DNA from: Myxococcales bacterium
GTDB taxonomy: Bacteria; Myxococcota_A; Polyangia; Palsa-1104; JAEUJZ01
Direction of reading: 5' to 3'
Length of the DNA stretch: 64,000 nt
Assembly (NCBI GenBank): GCA_016794505.1
Contig: JAEUJZ010000188.1
Span: 62,001 to 126,000, forward strand
Shown here: piece after piece, positions 54,274 to 63,900 of the stretch
Layout: every line of letters starts with the position of its first letter
How positions within the stretch are numbered: the stretch's first letter is position 1
Program-made: the position numbers and the translations under genes
Notes under the pieces: model-generated
The model's database searches: none
Seen by the model: the letters and a program-made list of their open reading frames with translations, nothing else
What the model was told of the DNA's origin: nothing

Positions 54274-57200
54274 ATGTCGATCGCACCCATACGAACCTGC
54301 GCCGCGCTGCTTGGCATCGGCCTCGCGTGCATCACGGCAAGCTGTCAGCCCGACGCAACGGCGCTTCGTCCACGCGCGTATCGTGTCACCGATCGCGGTC
54401 AGCTCATCGGCGGCGGCCCACGCGCACTGGGCGAAGTCGGCGACTACATGCTCGACAACGAGCGCATCCGCATCGTCGTGCAAAACGCCGGATACTCGCG
54501 CGGCTTTGGCGTCTATGGCGGTGGCATCATCGACGCCGACATCCGGCGCTTCGATGAGCAAGGCCGCAACGAATCGAACCGCAAAGGCGGCCACGACATC
54601 TTCGCCGAGATGTTCCCCTCGTTCTTTTTTCAGGCTGTGGCCTGCGACAAAGTCGAGGTGCTGTCCGACGGATCGAAGGCCTATGACCAGAGCTATGGCC
54701 CGAACCACGTCCACTACGACGCGGGCGTGGCGGTGGTGCGCGCATCGGGCGGCGGCGGCGAGTTTCTGATGCTGCTCAAGGTCTTTAACAGCCTGTTTCT
54801 GAACTACCTGTTGCCGACGACGCTGCACACCGCGGATGGCTCGTCCGAGCTTCTGAAGTTGGGTCTGCTGCTGAACTTTGACTTCAGCACCTTTGCCAGC
54901 GAGCTAAACAAGATCGTCAACGAAAACGCGCGCTATGAAGTCGACTATGTGCTGAAGCCAGGGGCGAGCCACATCGAGATCCACGCGCGCATCATCAACG
55001 ATACGGCGCGACCGCTGCGCATCCCAAGTGCCGTGCTCGGCAACCCGACGTTTCAAGCGCAGATCGGCGGCGTTGACTTAAGCCCGGTGCGCGTGCCGCT
55101 GGGCAGCGTGCTCTTGTATGGCCGCTTGAACAACGTGTGGCTTCCGGGTACGGGCTTCGATCTGCGGCACCCGCTGGATCGCTCGTTCCGTCGTGCGCTG
55201 CCGCTGCCGGCGTTTTCTGGCGTGGTCACTGAGTTCCTTGCTTCGGCGAGTCACCGACAAGGCGACCGTGTCAGCTATGGCCTGGCCGCCGCGCCCAGTG
55301 ACAGCAACTTTGTTGCGCTGAACGCCGACCTGTATCGCAGCGGCGGCGGATTCAAAGACACGTTCACACCGATCGATAAGACCTCGCTCTTGGTGCCGTT
55401 TACGGCGATCTCGTTTATCGGTGTGTTCAGCGACTCGATCAAGACGACGATTCCGCCGCAGGGCTTTGTCGAAATGACGCAGTACTTCATCGTCGGAGGC
55501 GGCGATGTTGCGGCGATCACCGACGAAGTGGCCAGCCTGCGCGGGCAAAAGACGGGCCGCTATCAAGGCCAGCTTTTGTCGCGCGAAAACGGGCAGCCGA
55601 CGCGCGATGCGCAGGTGCTGATCTATCAGCAACTTCCGCTGACCACGGCGGCGTTCCCGCGCGATGACGACTATCTGGATGCCGGTCTGCGTCGCTGCGG
55701 CATGCAGGGCGAAACCAGCCTGTGTCGGCCGTATTCCCAGGACTATCCCGACGACGCGGGCTTTCTGTCGGGGCGCTTGCCGCCAGGTCGCTATGCCTAT
55801 CGCGTGCAGGCAGAAGGCCGCGCGCTGGGTGGGTTCGTGCCGTTTGAGATCAAAGAAGGCGAGACCACGCGCATCGATCCCACGCTGCCGCCGCCTGCGT
55901 ATGTCCAGGCCTTCGTCGTCGATCAGCAAGGGCGGGCGATTCCAGCCAAGGTGACGGTGGTCGGCAGCTATGACCGCGATTTTTCGGACGCACAACGGCG
56001 ATCGGGCGGCGTCTTCGATCTGCAAGCCGGCGAGTCGTACCGCTATTCCGACATGCTGCCCGACAAAATCGACGGGCAGCGCCGGTACATCGAAGCGACG
56101 GGCTACAGCGATGCGCAGGGCCGCGTCACGCTGCCTGTGCGACCGGGCGAGTACACGGTGTACTTCAGCCGCGGCCTGGAATACGACCTGACCTCGACGA
56201 CGGTGCGCGTGACGGAAGGCAACATCGCATCGGTATCCGGCCAAGTGAGCCGCGCGGTCGATACGTCGGGCTGGATGTCGATGGATGCGCACGTCCACAG
56301 CGAAAACTCCGTTGACTCACACATGGATCTGCCGGCGCGCGTGCTGTCCGCAGCCGGAGAAGGCGTCGACATCGCGATCTCGACGGATCACAACTTTGTG
56401 TCGGACTGGCGACCGATGGTCGATCACTTGGATCTGCGACCCTGGCTGACCAGCTTCGTCGGCATGGAATTCACGACGCTCGAAAGCGGTCACTTCAACA
56501 CGTATCCGCTGGAATATCAGGTGGCTCCCGTCACGCACGGCGCGTTCGAGTGGTTCGGGCGACCGCCAGCCGATCTATTCGCCGACCTGCGCAAGCTGGG
56601 CGATCGCGGCGCCGGCAACATCATCGTCTGCAATCACCCGCGCGACGCGCAGCAGGGGTACTTTAACCAGTACGGTCGCTCGTCGATCACGGGGGGCACG
56701 GTGGCGCAGGGAACATCCAAGCGCTTGGCTGGCCCCAACGGTCCGGCGTTCTTCGACGGCGTGGGGCAGAGCCTGATCTCGTACGACTGCGACGCGCTAG
56801 AGCTAGTCAACGGCAAGCTGCAGCACGAGCTGCACAGCATCCGCGTGCCAAGCGACTGGCCAGCCGCCTGTTATCAGCCGCTGCCGCCGGGCTTCGACCC
56901 GAAAAAACAGCTCGATCCGTGCAGCGCAAACGGCAAGGTGCTGCGCCCGGCCAGCATCACGTCGGCGCTGGTCCCCGGTCAGATCTTGGTCGATGTCTCT
57001 CCCAGCGCGCCGCCGGGCGAGACCGGCCTCGACAACTTGGAAGCGGTGTTCCCCGGTGCCATCGATGACTGGTTCCACATGCTGAACCAGGGCTATCGCC
57101 ACACCGCCATTGCCGCCTCGGACAGCCACGGCAGCGTCGGGGAAGAGCCGGGCTGGCCGCGCACCTATCTGCAGCTTTCCGGCGATGATCCCGTCGCTGC

Positions 57201-57840
57201 GACCGCCGAAAAGCTGGTCGATGCCGTCAAAGTCCGTCGCGCGGTCACGCTGTCGAATGGCCCGTTTCTGACGTTTACCGTGGCCGCGGGCTCGCCCAGC
57301 CCGCAGAACCCCGGCGTCCCCATCGGGTCTGAGCTATACGCCCGCGACGGCCAGGTGACGGTCAGCTATACGCTGCAGGCCGCGCCCTGGGTGTCGGTGC
57401 GTCGCCTACACCTGTGGGTGAACGGCCGCCTGCAGCAGAAGATCGCCGTCGATCCCAACCGCAGCCTGGCCCAGACCGCCGCGCCACCGCAGGGGCCGCT
57501 CGTCGGCCAGATCCCGCTTGCGCTGCCGCGCGACGCCTGGATCGTCCTGGAAGCCGTCGGCGAAAAGCCGATGTTCCCCGTGATCACCGGCACCGAGGAG
57601 CCGTTCCTGTTGGTCTCGGATGCCGTCGGCGCGCTCGCGGGTCCACTTGGCATCGCCGCCACCACCGACATCAGCGCGGTCGTCGTCGGCAACCCCGCGC
57701 CCTATGCCTTGACCAACCCGGTCTGGGTACGGACCGGTGACAACGTCAAGTGGCAGCCCCCTGGCGTCGTGCCCTGGACCGAGATCAACACCGCCGCACA
57801 AGACCCGCAGGTCGGCGTCCTGCGCTCGCGCAACCACTGA
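54274..57840 (+). CDS. CehA/McbA-type PHP-domain metallohydrolase lipoprotein
   Basis: 1188 residues. A lipoprotein signal ('GLACITASC') is followed by a large beta-rich region (about 30-660), including Ig-like and carboxypeptidase-regulatory-like domains ('VVDQQGRAIPAKVTVVG'). The PHP-type catalytic domain (about 667-980) has 'DAHVHSENSVDSH', 'ISTDHNFV', 'GMEFTT', 'NHPRDAQQG' and 'ASDSHG', which are the expected metal ligands of the CehA/McbA group. A beta-sandwich C-terminus follows. CehA enzymes hydrolyse carbamate or phosphoester substrates; the substrate is unknown here. It lies 18 bp after the porin gene. Confidence 0.85.
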   Translation: MSIAPIRTCAALLGIGLACITASCQPDATALRPRAYRVTDRGQLIGGGPRALGEVGDYMLDNERIRIVVQNAGYSRGFGVYGGGIIDADIRRFDEQGRNESNRKGGHDIFAEMFPSFFFQAVACDKVEVLSDGSKAYDQSYGPNHVHYDAGVAVVRASGGGGEFLMLLKVFNSLFLNYLLPTTLHTADGSSELLKLGLLLNFDFSTFASELNKIVNENARYEVDYVLKPGASHIEIHARIINDTARPLRIPSAVLGNPTFQAQIGGVDLSPVRVPLGSVLLYGRLNNVWLPGTGFDLRHPLDRSFRRALPLPAFSGVVTEFLASASHRQGDRVSYGLAAAPSDSNFVALNADLYRSGGGFKDTFTPIDKTSLLVPFTAISFIGVFSDSIKTTIPPQGFVEMTQYFIVGGGDVAAITDEVASLRGQKTGRYQGQLLSRENGQPTRDAQVLIYQQLPLTTAAFPRDDDYLDAGLRRCGMQGETSLCRPYSQDYPDDAGFLSGRLPPGRYAYRVQAEGRALGGFVPFEIKEGETTRIDPTLPPPAYVQAFVVDQQGRAIPAKVTVVGSYDRDFSDAQRRSGGVFDLQAGESYRYSDMLPDKIDGQRRYIEATGYSDAQGRVTLPVRPGEYTVYFSRGLEYDLTSTTVRVTEGNIASVSGQVSRAVDTSGWMSMDAHVHSENSVDSHMDLPARVLSAAGEGVDIAISTDHNFVSDWRPMVDHLDLRPWLTSFVGMEFTTLESGHFNTYPLEYQVAPVTHGAFEWFGRPPADLFADLRKLGDRGAGNIIVCNHPRDAQQGYFNQYGRSSITGGTVAQGTSKRLAGPNGPAFFDGVGQSLISYDCDALELVNGKLQHELHSIRVPSDWPAACYQPLPPGFDPKKQLDPCSANGKVLRPASITSALVPGQILVDVSPSAPPGETGLDNLEAVFPGAIDDWFHMLNQGYRHTAIAASDSHGSVGEEPGWPRTYLQLSGDDPVAATAEKLVDAVKVRRAVTLSNGPFLTFTVAAGSPSPQNPGVPIGSELYARDGQVTVSYTLQAAPWVSVRRLHLWVNGRLQQKIAVDPNRSLAQTAAPPQGPLVGQIPLALPRDAWIVLEAVGEKPMFPVITGTEEPFLLVSDAVGALAGPLGIAATTDISAVVVGNPAPYALTNPVWVRTGDNVKWQPPGVVPWTEINTAAQDPQVGVLRSRNH

Positions 57841-57850
57841 AACGCGGCCC

Positions 57851-57869
57851 GCCGGCCTCATGGGCCGGC
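57851..57869. terminator. Hairpin between convergent cehA-like gene and alaS
   Basis: GCCGGCC (57851-57857) and GGCCGGC (57863-57869) form a perfect 7-bp GC stem with a 5-base loop, sitting between the two convergent stop codons. No long T-run follows, but a short TCTCTTTT lies 20 bases on. It may terminate transcription from one or both sides. Confidence 0.5.
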
Positions 57870-57936
57870 TTCGGTCGCGTCTCTTTTCGCATCCGCCCGC
57901 TGAATCGGGGGCGACGGCAGCGCTTGCGGCGATCGA

Positions 57937-60657
57937 CTAACCGAGAGCCGCGGTTACGGCGTCAAAGCTAGCGCGCAGCGCGTCGTCGAGCTTGTCCGCG
58001 TCGCTGCCACCAGCCTGCGCGATGTCGGGGCGACCGCCGCCCTTGCCGCCGACCTTGGCGGCCAGCACACCGACCAGCTTGCCGGCGTGCAGCTTGCCAG
58101 CGCCTGCCAGCGCCTTGTCGAGCGCCACCACGAGCGCCGCTTTGCCGTCGATGACGGTGCCAATGGCGACCACGCCGCCGTGCTTTTGGCACAGCTCTTC
58201 GGCGACTTCGCGCAGGGCTTTGGCATCGGCACCCTGCACGTGGCGCGCGGTGACTTTGACGCCAGCGACTTCTCGCTCCTCGGCGAACAGGCCGCTGCCA
58301 CCGGCTGTGGCCAGCTTCTTCTGCAGCGCCTGCAGTTCTTTCTCACGGGTCTTTAGCTCATCGAGCAGCTTGATGGCGCGCTCCGCCACTTCCAACGGAC
58401 CGACGCGCAGCGCCTCGGCCGCCTTCGAAAGCTCGTCTTGCTGCCGGCTGATCAGCTCTTCGGCACCGTCGCCGGACAGCGCTTCGATGCGGCGGATGCC
58501 TTTGGCGATGCCGGTCTCGGAAACGATCGTGAACAGCCCAATGTCGCCGCTTCTCTGCACGTGCGTACCGCCGCAGAGCTCTAGCGAGGGGCCGATGTGC
58601 AGCATGCGCACGCGGTCGCCGTATTTCTCACCGAACAGCGCCATGGCCCCGCGGCGCTGCGCTTCGTCGAAGCTGGTCTCTTCATCGCAGGCGACGCTGT
58701 TGTCGCGCACCGCGGCGTTGACGATGCGCTCGACGCGGCGAAGCTCGTCTGCGGAAAGCGGCTGGAAGTGCGAAAAGTCAAAGGTCAGCTTGTCGGGACC
58801 GACGTAGCTGCCCTTCTGCGTGACGTGCTCGCCGAGGACGGTGCGCAGTCCGTGATGCAAAAGATGGGTGGCGCTGTGGTTTCGCCGCGTGCGATTGCGG
58901 CGCGTCGCGTCGACCTCAAGCGTCACTTCGTCGCCGACCGAGATGCGGCCGGACTTGATGCGCGCTCGGTGGACGATCAGATCCGACAGCGGCTTGAGCG
59001 TATCGCTGACTTCAAGCTCGGTGCTGCCGACGATGCGGATCCAGCCGGTGTCACCGACCTGACCGCCCGAGCGACCATAAAACGGCGTGCAGTCGACGAT
59101 CACTTCCAGGTCTTCAGGCTGGCCGGGGCCGGCTTCGACCTGCGCGGTGCTCTCGCCTGCGACGAACAAGGCCAAGACGCGGCCTTCGCCCTGCGTGCCC
59201 GTGTTGTGGTCATAGCCAAGAAATGTCGTCGGCCCATGCGCCGAGCGCACGGCGTGATACGCGGCCGCCACAGCCTGATCGCCCGAGCCGCTGAACTTGC
59301 TGCGCTCGCGCTGCTTTTTCATCTCGGCATGGAAGCCGGTTTCGTCGACGGAAAAGCCCTGCTCGCGGCCGATCACCTGGGTCAGATCCAGCGGGAAACC
59401 AAAGGTGTCGTGAAGCTGAAAGGCGACGCTGCCAGGCAGCACGCGACCACCGCCTTCGCCGGTCTGCCAGTCGCTGGTTTCTTCGATGATGCGCAAGCCG
59501 CGGTGGATGGTGGCGCGGAAGCCTTCGTCCTCGGCGCGCACGGCCTTGTCGATCAAGCTGCGGGCCTTGCTTAGCTCGGGATAGACGGGGCTCAGCATGT
59601 CGCAGACCTGGGCGCACAGCGTCGCAAAGAAGCCGGCCGGCAGATTCAAGCGCACGGCAAAGCGGATGGCGCGGCGCATGATGCTGCGCAGCACATAGCC
59701 TCGGCCCAGGTTCGACGGCAGCACGCCATCGGCGATTAGGTTGGCGGTGGCGCGGCTGTGATCGGCAAGGACGCGCATGGCGACATCGTGTTCGTTCATG
59801 CTGCGCGTATAGGACGTGCCGACGGCCTGTGCCACCGTCTGCAAAAGCGGCATAAACAGGTCGGTGTCGTAGTTGCTGAAGTGGCCGTTCTGCAGGCCGC
59901 CAAGGACGGCGCAGACGCGCTCAAGACCGGCACCGGTATCGATCGAGGGCGCGGGCAAGCGCAGAAGCGGCCCGTCTTTTTCGCGGCGCTCAAACTGCAT
60001 GAACACCAGGTTCCAGATCTCAAGCCAGCTGTCGTCGCCGATCTTCGACGGATCGGGCTGGCCTTCGCCGACCCAAAAGTGAATCTCAGAGCACGGACCC
60101 TGCGGCCCGGTGTCGCCCATCATCCAGAAGTTGTCTTTCTTGCCGAGCCCAGCGACGCGCGCTTCCGGCATGCCCGAGACCTTGAGCCACAGAGCCCGCG
60201 CCTCGTCGTCGGCAGGGATGCCGTCTTCGCCCTTGAACACGGTGAACATCAGCCGCTCTTTGGGCAGGCCGAGCTCGCGCGTCAACAGGTTCCAAGCAAA
60301 GTCGATGGCGTCGGCTTTGAAGTAATCGCCGAAGCTGAAGTTGCCCAGCATCTCGAAGAACGTGTGGTGGCGCGCGGTGTAGCCGACGTTGTCGAGGTCG
60401 TTGTGCTTGCCGCCGGCTCGCACGCACTTTTGCGCGGTGGCGGCGCGACGGTAATCGACCTGCTTCTGGCCGGTGAAGACATCCTTGAACTGCACCATGC
60501 CAGCGTTGGTGAACAGCAGCGTGGGGTCAGATGGCACCAGCGGCGAGCTACGCACGACGGCGTGGCCGCGCTGACGGAAGAAGTCCAAAAAGGCGCTGCG
60601 CACCTGAGCAGCGACGACCGGGGCAGAGGCGGACGACGAGGGACGATGGGAACTCAT
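57937..60657 (-). CDS. alaS: Alanine--tRNA ligase
   Basis: 906 residues, full length. The N-terminal class II catalytic core has 'FLDFFRQRGHAVVRSSPLVP', 'LLFTNAGMVQFKDVFTG' and 'FEMLGNFSFGDYFK'. The editing domain has 'HSATHLLHHGLR' and 'CGGTHV' as zinc ligands. The C-terminal DHHA1-like part has 'GGGRPDIAQAGG'. The ATG at 60657 begins the usual Ser-rich lead; a longer reading to 60720 adds non-family residues. It charges tRNA-Ala and edits Ser/Gly mischarging. Confidence 0.96.
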   Translation of the reverse strand: MSSHRPSSSASAPVVAAQVRSAFLDFFRQRGHAVVRSSPLVPSDPTLLFTNAGMVQFKDVFTGQKQVDYRRAATAQKCVRAGGKHNDLDNVGYTARHHTFFEMLGNFSFGDYFKADAIDFAWNLLTRELGLPKERLMFTVFKGEDGIPADDEARALWLKVSGMPEARVAGLGKKDNFWMMGDTGPQGPCSEIHFWVGEGQPDPSKIGDDSWLEIWNLVFMQFERREKDGPLLRLPAPSIDTGAGLERVCAVLGGLQNGHFSNYDTDLFMPLLQTVAQAVGTSYTRSMNEHDVAMRVLADHSRATANLIADGVLPSNLGRGYVLRSIMRRAIRFAVRLNLPAGFFATLCAQVCDMLSPVYPELSKARSLIDKAVRAEDEGFRATIHRGLRIIEETSDWQTGEGGGRVLPGSVAFQLHDTFGFPLDLTQVIGREQGFSVDETGFHAEMKKQRERSKFSGSGDQAVAAAYHAVRSAHGPTTFLGYDHNTGTQGEGRVLALFVAGESTAQVEAGPGQPEDLEVIVDCTPFYGRSGGQVGDTGWIRIVGSTELEVSDTLKPLSDLIVHRARIKSGRISVGDEVTLEVDATRRNRTRRNHSATHLLHHGLRTVLGEHVTQKGSYVGPDKLTFDFSHFQPLSADELRRVERIVNAAVRDNSVACDEETSFDEAQRRGAMALFGEKYGDRVRMLHIGPSLELCGGTHVQRSGDIGLFTIVSETGIAKGIRRIEALSGDGAEELISRQQDELSKAAEALRVGPLEVAERAIKLLDELKTREKELQALQKKLATAGGSGLFAEEREVAGVKVTARHVQGADAKALREVAEELCQKHGGVVAIGTVIDGKAALVVALDKALAGAGKLHAGKLVGVLAAKVGGKGGGRPDIAQAGGSDADKLDDALRASFDAVTAALG

Positions 60658-60793
60658 GTGCTCGGTTATATCACGCGCGGCCTGTGGCATGGGCACAGGC
60701 AGCGGCGGCAAGGGCCACACGAATGGAGGGCATGTGGGGAAAATTTGCCGCGGCGAAAAACGCCAAGCATTTCGCGGGGTTGCACGATTTATC

Positions 60794-60823
60794 GGGGTAT
60801 TCCGAAACAGGGATATACCGAAA
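60794..60823 (+). promoter_or_regulatory. Paired 14-bp direct repeats in an AT-rich leader
   Basis: GGGGTATTCCGAAA (60794-60807) and GGGATATACCGAAA (60810-60823) agree in 12 of 14 positions and start 16 bp apart. Each is also near-palindromic (GG..AT..CC). They lie in an AT-rich tract (about 60740-60950) between alaS and the surface-protein gene, an unusual composition here. They look like binding sites for a dimeric regulator controlling the downstream gene. No regulator is known. Confidence 0.45.
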
Positions 60824-60942
60824 TATTAATTGCCTGAAAACAGAGATAAAATCAGCGCAGCCGTCGGGAACCTCCTATTTATTAAGCTACTTAGGTGGCG
60901 GTTTCGACGCGCCATTATCGATACTCGAATTAGGGGACAAAA

Positions 60943-63900
60943 ATGGGAAGCAACGAGCGCAATCACTCCATTCACCGTCTCGCGACTCCGTGGATTCTGG
61001 CCGGCGGCCTGCTGAGCACGCAGTGCGGCCCGCCCGAGATGACCTCGCTGCCCGGCCCACAAAGCAAAGAGGAAGTAAGCCGACCGGCCTCGCTGGTCGG
61101 GATGGATGGTCCGTTTACGGCGGCCAAGCTGGGCGAAAAGGTCAACACGTACTCTGCGCTAACCACCAACGCCAAGACGGGCGATACGATGGTGACGGTG
61201 GCCAGCGCGGCGGACCTGAACCTGAAGCGCGGCGACCTGATCATGGTCATCCAGATGCAGGGCGCTCAGGTCGACCTGACCACGGTCAACAACGGCAACA
61301 CGTACGGCTCGGTCATGAACCTGCAGAACGCCGGCCTGTATGAGATTGCCGCCGTCGGAGCCGTCGACAACAACACCAACGTCATCACGCTGGACGGCTG
61401 TGGTGGTCTGAAGAACAACTACACGGCTGCGGGCCATGCCCAGGTCGTGCGCGTGCCGCAGTTTTCGACGCTGACCGTGCCGATGAACACGTCGATCACA
61501 GGCGACGCCTGGGACGGCAGCAAAGGCGGCGTGGTCGCCATGTACGTCAAGGACAAGACCACGCTGGGCGGCAAGATCGACGCCAGCGGCCTTGGCTTCC
61601 GCGGTGGCGCCGTCGACAACACGACGTCGGGTCCGGTGGCGACGTTCGTCAACTTCGCCTCAAAGAATGCCGCAGACAGCGCCGAGCGCGGCGAGAGCAT
61701 CGCCGGATCCGCCATCGAGTACGAAGTGGGCGCCGGCAAGTTCGGGCGCGGCGCAGCGGCGAACGGCGGCGGCGGCGGCAATGCGCACAATGCCGGTGGT
61801 GGCGGTGGCGCCAACGGCCTATCACCCGGTCGTGCGTGGAACGGCCAGGGGATCATGCTGGCGCCGAACAACATTTTCGACATGGCATGGAAGCGCGACC
61901 CGTTTGTCACGGCCAACGGCAACACGCTGACCAACTCGGCGGGCGGCGGGCGCGGCGGCTATACGTATGCCAGCGCCAACGAAGACGCGGCCAATCGATC
62001 TCCAGGCGCTACCCAGTGGGGCGGCGACAACCGGCGCGAAATGGGTGGCTGGGGCGGGCGGCCAATCGACTACAGCCCGGCGACGCGCGCCATCTTGGGC
62101 GGCGGTGGCGGGGCCGGCGATGGCAACAATGACGCGGCAGGTCCCGGTGGCAACGGCGGCGGCCTGGTCTTTCTGGTCACCGACAGCATCGAAGGCACGG
62201 GCGGCATCGACGCCAACGGCGCCCCCGGCGGTCGCACCAAGGTCGGCTCAGGCGGCAACGACGCCCCCGGCGGCGGCGGTGGCGGCGGCATCGTCATTCT
62301 GACGGCGGCCCGACGCTCTAGCGCGATTGCGATCAACGCCAACGGCGGCGTCGGAGGCAGCCAGTTCATCGGCGGTGCCGAGAGCGAAGGCCCAGGCGGC
62401 GGCGGCGGCGGCGGCGTCATCGCAACGTTTGTCCCTGGCACGCAGCCGACGCTCAGCGTCTCGGGCGCGATCTCGGGCATCTCGGATTCAAGCTCAGTGA
62501 ACGAGTTCAACGTCAACGGCGCGACCAACGGCGCCCCTGGCAACACCGTGCAGTTCACGCTGGCCCCAGGCAACCCGCTGCCAGCGGTCTGCGTGCCGTC
62601 CGATCTGGCGGTCACGGCTGTCCACACCAAGGGCACCGTCGCTGCCGGCAACACCATCGAGCTTGTGGTGACGATCACCAACAGCGGACCGCAGCCTGCA
62701 TCGGCGGCTCGCGTCATCGATTCGATCACCGCGGGTCTGGGTGCCATCAGCTGGACCTGCACAGCGGTCGGTGGCGCAGCCTGCCAGACCGCCATGGGTA
62801 CCGGCAGCATCCAGTCGATCAGTGACATCCCGGCGCAAGGCTCGATGACCTATGTGTTGACCGTGCCGATCTTGGCCGGCTTCACCAATCCCATCGTCTT
62901 TACCTCGGCGGCCAACGTACCGCCGGGCTACAACGATCCCAACCTGGCCAATAACGCTTCGATGCTGAGCTTGCCGCAGGGCACGGTGCCGCGCGCGGAC
63001 CTGGCCTTGGACATCACCAGCATCCCCAACCCGGCACCGCCGCAGACGCCGATCACGTACAACCTGACCGTAACGAACCGCGGGCCGGGCCAAGCCAGTG
63101 GAGCCGGCTTTTCCTACAACATCCCGACGGGCGGCAGGGTCCTGCCGATCACACCGCCTGCGGGGTGGACCTGCACGCAGACCGCGGCCACGGTGGACTG
63201 CTCGTACAACATGGCGGTACCGCCGGGTGCGTTGCCGACGGTGCAGATCACGGTGGAGCCGGCAGCGGGCGCGACCTCGGTGCAGAGCAGCGGCACGGTC
63301 ACGGCACGCGGCGCCACGGACCCTGACCCCAGCAACAACATGGCGACAAACGACACGCCGATCGGCAACTTCCCAGCGGCCGATCTGCAGGTGGCCATCA
63401 ACAGCGCGCCCAGCCCCGCGATGACTGGACAGGACGTGACCTATACCGTCCGTACCATCAACCAGGGTCCGACGTCCGCGACGGGCGCGGTGCTGCGCTT
63501 CAACGTTCCGGCCAACGGCATGGTCAAGAGCACAAGCGTCCCGAGCGGCTGGCAGTGTCAGCAGACCGGCTCGATGATCAACTGCATCTTCGCCGGCACG
63601 GTGGCCATCGGCGCGCTGCCCGATGTGCAAGTGGTGGTGACGCCAAGCGCGGCAGCAACCTCGCTGACTGCGACGGCGCAAGCGCTGGGACAGGGCATTG
63701 CCGACAGCAACCTGGCCAATAACCAGGCGACGGAAGTCACGCCGATCGGCACCGCTCCCGATGCCGACCTAAGCGTCCAGGTCACCACGTCACCCGCCCA
63801 GCCCGAGCGCGATCAGCCGATCGTGTACAGCATCGTGGTCAATAACGCGGGACCGGGCTCGGCCACTGGCGCCACGTTTACGTATGACGTTCCGCCCGGC

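Noticed and set aside
55078..56298. 406-residue open frame on the minus strand
   Set aside because: It runs antisense to the CehA-like gene, Arg/His-rich with no recognisable motif; a shadow of a real gene.
59758..60837. 359-residue plus-strand frame over alaS
   Set aside because: Antisense to a complete alanyl-tRNA synthetase and lacks any family pattern.
62494..63681. 395-residue minus-strand frame
   Set aside because: Antisense to the DUF11 repeats, with Arg/His-rich composition typical of a shadow frame.
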